Assembly: GCF_000176155.1 (NCBI RefSeq)
Contig: NZ_ACZO01000006.1
Coordinates: forward strand, 930,001 to 994,000
Reading direction: 5' to 3'
Length of the DNA: 64,000 nucleotides
Source of the DNA: Vibrio metschnikovii CIP 69.14
GTDB lineage: Bacteria; Pseudomonadota; Gammaproteobacteria; Enterobacterales; Vibrionaceae
Shown here: piece by piece, positions 57,007 through 64,000 of the stretch
How positions within the stretch are numbered: the stretch's first letter is position 1
Layout of the letters: every line of letters starts with the position of its first letter
The notes under the pieces: generated by a model
Databases searched by the model: none
What the model was told of the DNA's origin: nothing
What the model saw: only the letters and a program-made list of their open reading frames with translations
Program-made: the position numbers and the translations under genes

Positions 57007-57936
57007 ATGCATAACTATAAATTGCTGCCGACCCTATATGCCCTATTAGAGACCAAAAATCTCACTGATGCAGCTAAAAAACTGAACGTTACTCAACCCG
57101 CTATCAGCAAAACGCTTAAACAACTGCGCGAAGAGTTTCAGGATCCGTTACTTATCAGGCAAGGACAGCAATTTATATTAACCAAACGGGGAGAATCATT
57201 ACTGGTACTTCTCCCCTCCGTATTTACACAACTGGAACAACTTTATCAACCTGCCGATTGTGAAGTGCATAAAATTCAGCGGCCATTTAATCTCGCGCTC
57301 AATCATTTTATTTCACCAGATATTCTGCCCCAACTTTGCCGAGAATTTCATCAGCAAGCCCCCAGAGCTAGACTCAATACAACACTATGGCAAGATCGTG
57401 CACTCAGCGAGTTAGCCGAAAGCCAAGTAGATTTACTCGCCACATTATCTGTTATTGTCCCTGAAAACTTACATGGTAAAAAATTAGCCAGTGATCAGTA
57501 TGTCGTCTGTCGTTGGTCACAGCATATCGAGCAAAATACAACACTCACACTTGATGACTACTTTCGAGCAAGGCATATTTTAGTCAGTGGACTTCATACG
57601 GAAAGCTTACAAGTTGATACGTTATTTCAACGCTATCGAAAAAAACGTCGGATCTTTGCCACGTTACCTTCAATTCGTCTTGCCATTGAAACCATGATTG
57701 GTACCGACTGCTTGGTTACGTTACCATTACATATCGCCGCTCAATATGCCCAAGGGCACCCAGTGACCCTTTTTCCTACGCCTTATGAGCTGCCTCAGCA
57801 CGATTATTACTTACTTTGGCATGCAAAACACCATCACTCACTTGAACATCGCTGGTTTCGTGAATTCTGCTATCAGTTTTTTAAACAAGATATCAAAGAC
57901 AAACAAGATATTGGCTACTCACTACTGGTCTCTTAG
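57007..57936 (+). CDS. LysR family transcriptional regulator
   Basis: 309 residues. Helix-turn-helix segment LPTLYALLETKNLTDAAKKLNVTQPAISKTLKQLRE, of the NodD/LeuO-like branch, then an effector-binding domain. Short 10-bp spacing from the GNAT gene suggests one transcript. Target genes unknown. Confidence 0.87.
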   Translation: MHNYKLLPTLYALLETKNLTDAAKKLNVTQPAISKTLKQLREEFQDPLLIRQGQQFILTKRGESLLVLLPSVFTQLEQLYQPADCEVHKIQRPFNLALNHFISPDILPQLCREFHQQAPRARLNTTLWQDRALSELAESQVDLLATLSVIVPENLHGKKLASDQYVVCRWSQHIEQNTTLTLDDYFRARHILVSGLHTESLQVDTLFQRYRKKRRIFATLPSIRLAIETMIGTDCLVTLPLHIAAQYAQGHPVTLFPTPYELPQHDYYLLWHAKHHHSLEHRWFREFCYQFFKQDIKDKQDIGYSLLVS

Positions 57937-58066
57937 TCAATGCTTGTGTACTCCAGTATTGAATAGGTTTCCTAGGCTATAGTTCAATCAATCGGACATC
58001 AGCAAATCTGAATATGATGCTATCTATTAAAACGTAAGTCTTTTTCAACAGAAAACAGTTAACATA

Positions 58067-58100
58067 AAAAAAGCCCAACCATTTCTGGCTGGGCTTTTTT
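58067..58100 (-). terminator. Terminator of the tRNA operon
   Basis: On the minus strand AAGCCCAGCC-AGAAAT-GGTTGGGCTT forms a 10-bp stem with one G-U pair, followed by a T run. The opposite strand has an A-C mismatch, so the terminator fits the minus-strand transcript. Confidence 0.8.
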
Positions 58101-58104
58101 ATTT

Positions 58105-58180
58105 TGGAGCGACACACGAGGTTCGAACTCGTGACCTCAACCTTGGCAAGGTTGCGCTCTACCAACTGAGCTAGTGTCGC
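58105..58180 (-). tRNA. tRNA-Gly (GCC)
   Basis: 76 nt with encoded CCA. Full cloverleaf: acceptor GCGACAC/GTGTCGC, D arm AGCTCAGTTGGTAGAGC, anticodon loop TTGCCAA (GCC) and T arm with GTTCGAA. Identical to the copy at 58352-58427. Confidence 0.97.
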
Positions 58181-58217
58181 ATTAAGCAAGTGACGTTATC
58201 ACGTTGCTCTTTATAAA

Positions 58218-58304
58218 TGGTGCCCCGGGCCGGACTTGAACCGGCACGACTCGAAAGTCGAGGGATTTTAAATCCCTTGTGTCTACCAATTTCACCACCA
58301 GGGC
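58218..58304 (-). tRNA. tRNA-Leu (TAA)
   Basis: 87 nt with encoded CCA and the long variable arm of class II tRNAs. Begins GCCCTGGTGGTGAAATTGG; anticodon stem-loop GGGATTTAAAATCCC gives anticodon TAA. Confidence 0.96.
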
Positions 58305-58351
58305 ACACTAATTTTTTAATTTAGCACCGCTTTTGCCGTGCTAATATAATC

Positions 58352-58427
58352 TGGAGCGACACACGAGGTTCGAACTCGTGACCTCAACCTTGGCAAGGTT
58401 GCGCTCTACCAACTGAGCTAGTGTCGC
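58352..58427 (-). tRNA. tRNA-Gly (GCC), second copy
   Basis: 76 nt with encoded CCA; same sequence as the copy at 58105-58180, separated from it by the tRNA-Leu gene. Confidence 0.97.
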
Positions 58428-58429
58428 AA

Positions 58430-58503
58430 TGGAGGCGCGTCCCGGAGTCGAACCGAGGTTCACGGATTTGCAATCCGCTGCATGGCCACTCTGCCAACGC
58501 GCC
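58430..58503 (-). tRNA. tRNA-Cys (GCA)
   Basis: 74 nt with encoded CCA. Begins GGCGCGTTGGCAGAGTGG; anticodon loop TTGCAAA gives GCA. First gene of the minus-strand tRNA operon, directly followed by tRNA-Gly. Confidence 0.97.
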
Positions 58504-58830
58504 TTCGAAACTCAAACCGCTTGCTTCTTTATCGCGTTGCTCTTGAGTACGGGATGCATTCTACGGATTCGATGCGATCAGTCAATAGAATTTTTTTGCT
58601 TTTTGAATCGTTTGATTACTTTGCATTCAAAAATGGTTTTTTTGTTTATTTTTTTAGCAAAAAGTCTCTATTTATCCAGAACATAACGAGCAAAAATCCA
58701 TTTTTATGAGGCTTTTGATTAGCCTTTATCGAACAATAATCGACGATCATTAATCAACAAGAAACGCGTTATTAAAAAATAATCGCAGCCAAACCCAATC
58801 GACCTCTAGATCGTTGGTGTTTAAAAATAG
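58504..58830. other. Upstream region of the tRNA operon
   Basis: 327 bases, AT-rich from 58590 to 58690, containing the tRNA promoter. No coding frame with support; two overlapping short plus-strand frames are chance. Confidence 0.5.
58558..58585 (-). promoter_or_regulatory. Probable sigma-70 promoter of the tRNA operon
   Basis: On the minus strand: TTGACT, 16 bp, TAGAAT, followed by a GC-rich GCATCCCG. The strong -35/-10 and GC-rich discriminator are typical of stringently controlled stable-RNA genes. The tRNA-Cys 5' end lies 55 bp downstream. Confidence 0.75.
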
Positions 58831-58854
58831 AAAAACGGGCCGATGCCCGCTTTT
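58831..58854 (-). terminator. Terminator after pgsA
   Basis: AAAAGCGGGC-ATCG-GCCCGTTTTT on the minus strand: GC stem and T run, directly after the pgsA stop. Confidence 0.8.
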
Positions 58855-59412
58855 CTAATGATGTTCTTCATTTAGCAAATCATTTTTCGCCGCTGCTAAA
58901 TATTGCGCCATTGACCAATACGTTAAAATGGTCGCAATGTATAAGGCAATGAATCCTAACCACACCATCCATTGGTCATAACGCCAAATCAAAATCCACA
59001 ATGCAAACATTTGACTGACGGTTTTTACTTTACCAATCCAAGAAACGGCCACACTAGCGCGCTTACCGATTTCAGCCATCCATTCTCTTAATGCTGAAAT
59101 AATAATTTCTCGCCCAATCATGGTCACCGCGGGGATGGTTATCCATATTGAATGATAATACTCGGTGATCAAAATCAGCGCAGTAGCGACAAGAACCTTA
59201 TCAGCAACCGGATCAATAAACGCACCAAAACGCGATGTTTGGTCAAGCTTCCTCGCCAACATGCCATCTAACCAATCGGTAAAACCAGCCACAAAAAAAA
59301 TCATTGCTGCAGCAAAAGGAGACCAGCTATAAGGCAAATAAAAAACAACAATAAAAACAGGGATGAGAAAAAGTCTCAATAACGACAAGATGTTAGGAAT
59401 ATTTAAACGCAT
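58855..59412 (-). CDS. pgsA: CDP-diacylglycerol--glycerol-3-phosphate 3-phosphatidyltransferase
   Basis: 185 residues, several membrane helices. The CDP-alcohol phosphotransferase motif D-G-x2-A-R-x8-G-x3-D-x3-D reads [24 protein letters not shown]. It makes phosphatidylglycerophosphate in the inner membrane. Downstream of uvrC with 46 bp spacing, probably co-transcribed. Confidence 0.95.
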   Translation of the reverse strand: MRLNIPNILSLLRLFLIPVFIVVFYLPYSWSPFAAAMIFFVAGFTDWLDGMLARKLDQTSRFGAFIDPVADKVLVATALILITEYYHSIWITIPAVTMIGREIIISALREWMAEIGKRASVAVSWIGKVKTVSQMFALWILIWRYDQWMVWLGFIALYIATILTYWSMAQYLAAAKNDLLNEEHH

Positions 59413-59458
59413 AATGTTAGGCTCTGATCAATGGCGCGTTAATGGTGCTGCATTTTGA

Positions 59459-61288
59459 CTATGGTTTCAATGCCTGATAAATAATTTCTGCTAAAGAGTG
59501 ACTAATACCCGGCACCTTGGCGATTTCTTCAACAGTCGCACGCTTAATTTCTTGTAAGCCTCCCATGTATTTCAATAAAGCTTGCCGACGTTTAGGCCCC
59601 ACGCCTTCAATCCCTTCTAACGTACTGGTACGTCGAGTTTTACCTCGTTTAGCACGATGTCCGGTAATAGCGTGATTATGGCTTTCGTCGCGAATGTGTT
59701 GGATAAGGTGTAATGCAGGCGCATCACTGGGTAAATGAAACTCATCGCCCTCAGTGGTGATTAATGTTTCAAGGCCAGGTTTACGAGTAATCCCTTTTGC
59801 TATACCAATCAATTGTGGCCGCTTCGGCCAATCTTGCCAACATTGAGTAATGATCTGTAACGCGCGATTGAGCTGACCTTTACCACCATCAATAAATATC
59901 ACATCCGGAATTTTATCCACATCCAATTGCTTTGCGTAACGACGCTCTAAAGCTTGGGCCATGGCCGCGTAATCATCACCGCCAGTAATTCCAGTGATAT
60001 TAAAACGGCGATATTCTGCTTTGATTGGCCCCTCTTGATTAAATACCACACAAGAAGCAACCGTACTTTCTCCCATAGTATGAGAGATATCAAAACATTC
60101 CATACGAGCTATATTCTCTATACCTAATACACGCTGCAGCTCATTAATACGCTGCTGAATGGTCATCTTGTGATTAAGCTTACTGGTCATCGCGCTCAAT
60201 GCATTGGTATTTGATAACTTCAAGTATTGGCCACGTGTCCCCGTCGGACTCACATGAAAATGAACGTTATGCCCAGCTAATTCACGCAACGCCAGCTGTA
60301 ATGGTTTGGTCTCTTTTAATAACCCCTGATTAAGAATAATTCGACTCGGAACCACTCGGCTATCAGTATGATTAAGATAGTATTGGCTTAAAAAACTTTC
60401 GAAGACTTCTTGCGACTCGGTATTGGCTGGGATTTTTGGAAAAAAACTCCGACTCCCCAAAACTTTACCTTGGCGAATCATCAAAATATGGATACACGCC
60501 AACCCTTTTTCTTGCGCAAAACCAAGCACGTCCAGATCATCTTGTGAGTCTTCAGCCACAAACTGCTGTTCCTGCACACGGCGAATCGCTTGAATTTGGT
60601 CACGAAACTTTGCTGCATCTTCAAAACGTAAAGCCTGACTGGCTTGTTCCATTTTCCCGATCAACATTTCCAGTACTTGTTTATCTTTACCTTGTAAAAA
60701 TAGCCGCACACAGTTCACCAACTCGGCATAATCCTCATCATTGATCAAACTCTTCACACAAGGGGCTGCACAACGGCCGATTTGATACATTAAACAAGGG
60801 CGAACACGGTTGCTGTACACGGTATCTTCGCATTGCCGCACTGGAAATATTTTTTGAATCAAGTGCAATGTTTCTCGCACCGCACCAGAATCTGGATAAG
60901 GACCAAAGTACTCGCCTCTACGCTTTTTTGCACCGCGATGCGCAGAGAGACGAGGATGCTTGTGCGCACTGATGAAGATATAAGGATAAGATTTATCATC
61001 CCGCAACAACACATTGTATTTAGGTAAATACTGTTTGATGTAGTTATGTTCGAGGATCAACGCTTCGGTTTCAGTATGAGTAACCGTGACGTCAATTTTA
61101 TTGATATGACTGACTAAAGCTCGGGTCTTTTCACTGTCGACTTTACTACGAAAATAGCTAGACAGTCGTTTTTTAAGATCTTTGGCTTTACCAACATAAA
61201 TCACCTCAGCCTCAGTGTTATACATACGGTACACACCGGGCTGATGGGTGACATTTTTTAAAAAGGAAACAGAATCAAAATCAGCCAC
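59459..61288 (-). CDS. uvrC: Excinuclease ABC subunit C
   Basis: 609 residues. GIY-YIG nuclease domain ([31 protein letters not shown], about 14-95), a UVR motif for UvrB contact (about 200-235), a C-terminal RNase H-like nuclease domain (with ECFDISH and [11 protein letters not shown]) and tandem HhH at the end ([21 protein letters not shown]). Makes both incisions in nucleotide excision repair. Starts with GTG at 61288, sharing its G with the uvrY stop TAG, so translation is coupled. Confidence 0.96.
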   Translation of the reverse strand: MADFDSVSFLKNVTHQPGVYRMYNTEAEVIYVGKAKDLKKRLSSYFRSKVDSEKTRALVSHINKIDVTVTHTETEALILEHNYIKQYLPKYNVLLRDDKSYPYIFISAHKHPRLSAHRGAKKRRGEYFGPYPDSGAVRETLHLIQKIFPVRQCEDTVYSNRVRPCLMYQIGRCAAPCVKSLINDEDYAELVNCVRLFLQGKDKQVLEMLIGKMEQASQALRFEDAAKFRDQIQAIRRVQEQQFVAEDSQDDLDVLGFAQEKGLACIHILMIRQGKVLGSRSFFPKIPANTESQEVFESFLSQYYLNHTDSRVVPSRIILNQGLLKETKPLQLALRELAGHNVHFHVSPTGTRGQYLKLSNTNALSAMTSKLNHKMTIQQRINELQRVLGIENIARMECFDISHTMGESTVASCVVFNQEGPIKAEYRRFNITGITGGDDYAAMAQALERRYAKQLDVDKIPDVIFIDGGKGQLNRALQIITQCWQDWPKRPQLIGIAKGITRKPGLETLITTEGDEFHLPSDAPALHLIQHIRDESHNHAITGHRAKRGKTRRTSTLEGIEGVGPKRRQALLKYMGGLQEIKRATVEEIAKVPGISHSLAEIIYQALKP

Positions 61289-61932
61289 TACAACTTCTCT
61301 GTATCGAGCATCCCATGTCGAATGGCTAAATGAGTTAACTCAACATCCCCGTTAATATCTAGCTTGGCAAACAAACGATAACGATAGCTATTGACTGTCT
61401 TTGGACTAAAATTAAGTTGCTCAGAAATATCGGTTACTTTTTGGCCTTTAGTGATCATCATCATGATTTGTAACTCACGTTCTGATAGACCAGCAAACGG
61501 ATTTTCAGAGGCGGGTGAAAACTGGCTTAATGCCATTTGCTGAGCGATTTCAGGAGAAATATATCGCTGGCCGCTATTCACAATACGAATAGCATTCACC
61601 ATTTCATCAGGCGCGGCACCTTTGGTTAAATAACCAGCCGCACCAGCTTGCATCACTTTGGTTGGGAACGGATTCTCAGTATGAATAGTAAGCACAATGA
61701 TTTTTACGTCTGGATTAAAACGTAAAATCTTCTTAGTGGCTTCCAATCCACCAATACCGGGCATATTCATATCCATTAATACAATATCAGTGTGATTACT
61801 ACGACACCATTTTACTGCATCTTCACCGCTATCCGCTTCCCCTACTACGTTCATTCCACGGACGTCTTCAATAATACGTCGTATCCCTGTGCGAACCAGC
61901 TCGTGATCATCTACAAGGAAAACATTGATCAA
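61288..61932 (-). CDS. uvrY: Response regulator UvrY (VarA/GacA)
   Basis: 214 residues. Receiver domain (phosphorylated Asp in [11 protein letters not shown], about D54) and a LuxR-type helix-turn-helix ([43 protein letters not shown]). It is the partner of BarA/VarS and activates Csr small RNAs, thus controlling virulence and metabolism. The start is TTG at 61932 ([13 protein letters not shown]), the same unusual start known in E. coli, with TGGAGAT upstream. First gene of the uvrY-uvrC-pgsA operon. Confidence 0.95.
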   Translation of the reverse strand: MINVFLVDDHELVRTGIRRIIEDVRGMNVVGEADSGEDAVKWCRSNHTDIVLMDMNMPGIGGLEATKKILRFNPDVKIIVLTIHTENPFPTKVMQAGAAGYLTKGAAPDEMVNAIRIVNSGQRYISPEIAQQMALSQFSPASENPFAGLSERELQIMMMITKGQKVTDISEQLNFSPKTVNSYRYRLFAKLDINGDVELTHLAIRHGMLDTEKL

Positions 61933-62653
61933 ACTTGTATCTCCACACTTATCTATTCGCTCTGCACTTTATCATATTAAAGATGCAGCATGGCTGCTTA
62001 GTCTAACCTAAATGGCTAGCTCGCTGCCAATGAATATGTGCTGAAAGCACACGTTTGGCAAGTATTTCTTTTACAAACTGTGCAGTTTAATAGGCAATTA
62101 AGCTCTCATTAAAACGTTTCTACTCAACACCATAAATCACTAACATGAAACCTTTATATCTCTTTAACAAGCAACGTGTAACAACCCTAAGCGAATCTAA
62201 TTAGACAGACCAGTATACCCTTCCGACTTGAAGCTGCAGCAGTGTTGGCTACGTTCATTAACCCCAATCATAGAGTCTGTCTATGCTCATGGGGATGAAC
62301 TCACTTTCCGCCTACCTGCAACTCCAAGTTGTTTGGGTATAATTGCGTGGCTGAAGAATGTATTGACGTTATTCTCAAATACTATGAAGGTAATTAAAAA
62401 ATAGACATCCTCATTTTATAAACAGGCTTAATACTGAACAAAGATCACACAAAACACCCACTTTTTGAGAGTCATTCGTAACTTTCGATTGAAAATGCAG
62501 TCAATTTCATATATTTATAAGTCCCGTCAATCAATTCCATAATACGCACCGTTTATTATCAGCTCACTGAGTCACCACTCATGCTCGATTTATATAGGTA
62601 AAGCGCTTTGGGATATTTTGATATTAAAACGATAATCTTAAGGATATAAAAAC
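61933..62653. other. 721-bp intergenic region with an ERIC-type repeat
   Basis: No gene supported. It includes the uvrY promoter, the repeat at 62214-62341 and the promoter of the DUF3015 gene. Just after the repeat, a short frame ending VAEECIDVILKYYEGN (stop near 62395) was seen; it is too short to call. Confidence 0.5.
62214..62341. repeat. ERIC-type (IRU) intergenic repeat, full length
   Basis: 128 bp starting TATACCC and ending GGGTATA, with imperfect inverted arms (ACTTGAAGCTGCAG against CTGCAACTCCAAGT). The centre has GTTGGCTACGTTCATTAACC and CATGGGGATGAAC, which match the reversed ERIC consensus (GTTGGCTGCCCTCGCTCACC and TCCTGGGGATTCAC). The length matches the roughly 126-127 bp element known from enterobacteria and Vibrio. 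Confidence 0.85.
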
Positions 62654-63136
62654 ATGAAAAAACTATTCGCAGTGGCCGCTCTTGTAGCACTTCCTTTTTC
62701 TAACGCAGTAATGGCAGACTCTGATATTGGTTGTGGTGTCGGCACCATGATCTTTGATGGTAAGGAAGGTAAAGTGTTTAAAGTACTTGGTGCCACCACC
62801 AACGGTACTTCTGGTAACCAAACCTTCGGTATCACTTTTGGTACACTAGGGTGTGATGGCACTGGCACAATTAATTCCGCACAAAAACTTGCGCTATTTA
62901 TCGATGGTAACCTTGATAACCTTGCACGTGATATCGCACGTGGCGAAGGCGAAACACTAGCAACACTTTCTGAAGTTTGGGGAATTCAAGCCTCTGATAA
63001 AGCAGCGTTTAATCAACTAGCAAAAGAAAATTTTGCCAACGTTTTCCAATCTGAAAACGTGACTTCACAAGAAGTATTTACTAATCTAAATACCTTAGTT
63101 GCTCAAGATCAAGCCCTTGCTGCTTACACTATCTAA
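62654..63136 (+). CDS. DUF3015 family periplasmic or secreted protein
   Basis: 160 residues. Signal peptide cleaving near VMA-DS (residue 21). The mature part has the DUF3015 core CGVGTMIFDG and ATTNGTSGNQTFGITFGTLGC, with a conserved Cys pair. Function unknown. TAAGGA precedes the ATG; the gene ends at a strong terminator and is followed by a DUF4105 gene. Confidence 0.9.
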   Translation: MKKLFAVAALVALPFSNAVMADSDIGCGVGTMIFDGKEGKVFKVLGATTNGTSGNQTFGITFGTLGCDGTGTINSAQKLALFIDGNLDNLARDIARGEGETLATLSEVWGIQASDKAAFNQLAKENFANVFQSENVTSQEVFTNLNTLVAQDQALAAYTI

Positions 63137-63202
63137 TCGCTGATTCCTGACCAAAGCAAAAGCCTAATGGCTGAGTTTTAGGTTGATGAATAAGCTACCT
63201 AT

Positions 63203-63235
63203 AGAGTGCCCGATAAGGGCACTCTTTATTTATTT
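63203..63235 (+). terminator. Terminator after the DUF3015 gene
   Basis: AGAGTGCCC, loop GATAA, GGGCACTCT then TTATTTATTTT: 9-bp stem with a T-rich tail. Confidence 0.85.
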
Positions 63236-63261
63236 TCGTCCCCCCAAAGAACACGATAAGT

Positions 63262-64000
63262 ATGAGACTTTCTGCTAGACATTACTGCCATTGGCGCTCC
63301 TTAGGGTTCTTTTTACTCAGCGTAGTATTAACTCGCCCCGCCTTCGCCAGTTCAGAACTGAACACGATGGATCTCGCCACACACCCTTATTGGCTAAAAT
63401 TAGGTCACTATCTGCCTCGATGGGGAGGATACCGCAGCACCATCGATTCAACGCCATTTTTCCTTGCTCAAGACGGTAAAATTAATCCGCAAGCCGAATT
63501 ACAGGCGACATTAGATACGCTTTATCATTCCGACCCGACCATAGCAGAGCAAGCTCGCTGCACTTATCCGGCACGTTATACATGGATAGAATCACAATTA
63601 GGCCGTACAGCTCAGCTTAATTGTCCAGAATTAGACAATTGGCGCACCGTGCTCGATCCGGCAGGGATGACTTTGGTCTTTCCTACTGCGTTTATGAATA
63701 ATCCCTCTTCGATGTTTGGTCATACTCTGCTCCGGATTGATGCGAAAGATCAAACTCGTCATCAAGAGCTGGTCGCGTTTGCGATCAATTTTGCCGCCGA
63801 ACCCGAAGGCAATGACAATCCCGCGTTATATGCGATGAAAGGTTTGTTTGGTTTTTATCCGGGCAGATTTACTGTGATGCCTTATTATCGCAAAGTGCGT
63901 GAATACAATGACATTGAGTCACGTGATATTTGGGAATACCCCTTGAATTTAACTGAGCAAGAAGTCGAACGAGTACTGCTGCATTTATGGGAAATGCAAT
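63262..64000 (+). CDS. DUF4105 domain protein, N-terminal part (runs off the window)
   Basis: The frame from ATG at 63262 stays open to the window end (246 codons). A signal peptide (GFFLLSVVLTRPAFA-SS) is followed by a mature part with MTLVFPTAFMNNPSSMFGHTLLRID, the DUF4105 signature. The family is periplasmic or outer-membrane-associated and of unknown function. The gene continues beyond 64000. Confidence 0.85.
   Translation, partial: MRLSARHYCHWRSLGFFLLSVVLTRPAFASSELNTMDLATHPYWLKLGHYLPRWGGYRSTIDSTPFFLAQDGKINPQAELQATLDTLYHSDPTIAEQARCTYPARYTWIESQLGRTAQLNCPELDNWRTVLDPAGMTLVFPTAFMNNPSSMFGHTLLRIDAKDQTRHQELVAFAINFAAEPEGNDNPALYAMKGLFGFYPGRFTVMPYYRKVREYNDIESRDIWEYPLNLTEQEVERVLLHLWEMQ

Noticed and set aside
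62344..62398. Short frame ending VAEECIDVILKYYEGN after the ERIC repeat
   Set aside because: Only about 33 codons, beginning inside the repeat, with no start signal; possibly a gene remnant but not supportable.

Overview
The window comes from a gammaproteobacterium of the family Vibrionaceae, most probably a Vibrio. This rests on several observations. The gene order purT, PAS-MCP, tpm, relV, collagenase, ihfA, pheT, pheS, tRNA cluster, pgsA, uvrC, uvrY (varA) resembles, as far as I recall, Vibrio chromosome I. The lipA-lipB pair, the budA-alsS-acetoin reductase cluster with its divergent LysR gene, and a relV-type small alarmone synthetase are also typical of Vibrio. Base composition looks moderate (mid-40s % GC by eye, not computed). 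No plasmid, phage or integrative-element backbone is visible. Most of the window reads as ordinary chromosome with a few mobile or foreign pieces.

Layout. 1-106 is the start of nhaA (minus strand, cut by the window edge). 530-2292 is an apparently intact IS1634-type insertion sequence with ~20-bp terminal inverted repeats and a 5-6 bp target duplication. 2500-6726 is a minus-strand ABC exporter operon with an AttH-like lipocalin partner. 6852-9837 holds a MATE pump and an atypical SDR fused to DUF2867. 9978-11752 is lipase plus its foldase. 11941-16991 is DUF2913, bcr, rsuA, radD and rplY, an order close to that of E. coli. 17160-20934 holds two divergent chemoreceptors. 21059-26808 holds a HAD phosphatase, a LysR regulator and a three-gene ABC importer of the 2-aminoethylphosphonate/iron type. 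26888-30438 holds an FAD dehydrogenase, a 7Fe ferredoxin, a TrmH-family methyltransferase and a PACE efflux pump, with the pump's divergent LysR gene after it. 31420-32900 is a strikingly AT-rich island with one unknown gene. 33554-37832 is the acetoin/2,3-butanediol cluster. 37888-42138 holds a DCC-family protein, sbcB, yohJ-yohK and cdd. 42172-48145 holds an EAL protein with a degenerate GGDEF domain, purT, a short PAS-MCP and tpm. 48472-56230 holds relV, an M9 collagenase, ihfA and pheST. 56514-57936 holds a GNAT-LysR pair. 58105-58503 encodes tRNA-Gly, Leu, Gly and Cys on the minus strand. 58855-61932 is uvrY-uvrC-pgsA. 62214-62341 is an ERIC-type repeat, followed by a DUF3015 gene and a truncated DUF4105 gene that runs off the end.

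Functionally the region mixes housekeeping (phenylalanyl-tRNA synthetase, IHF, ribosomal protein L25, DNA repair by UvrC, SbcB and RadD, tRNAs) with environmental-response functions. The latter are overflow metabolism to acetoin, nucleoside salvage, chemotaxis, c-di-GMP turnover, (p)ppGpp synthesis, secreted lipase and collagenase, and three kinds of exporter (MATE, MFS, PACE). Many transcription units end in clear hairpin terminators, several shared between convergent genes.

The least explained pieces are the AT-rich island gene (31619-32431), the signal-peptide-like N-terminus on the RelV-type synthetase, the structured leader before rplY, the 18-bp perfect palindrome before the collagenase gene and the repeats at 2334-2480 and 62214-62341. 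I did not find a clearly new multi-gene defence or mobile system here.
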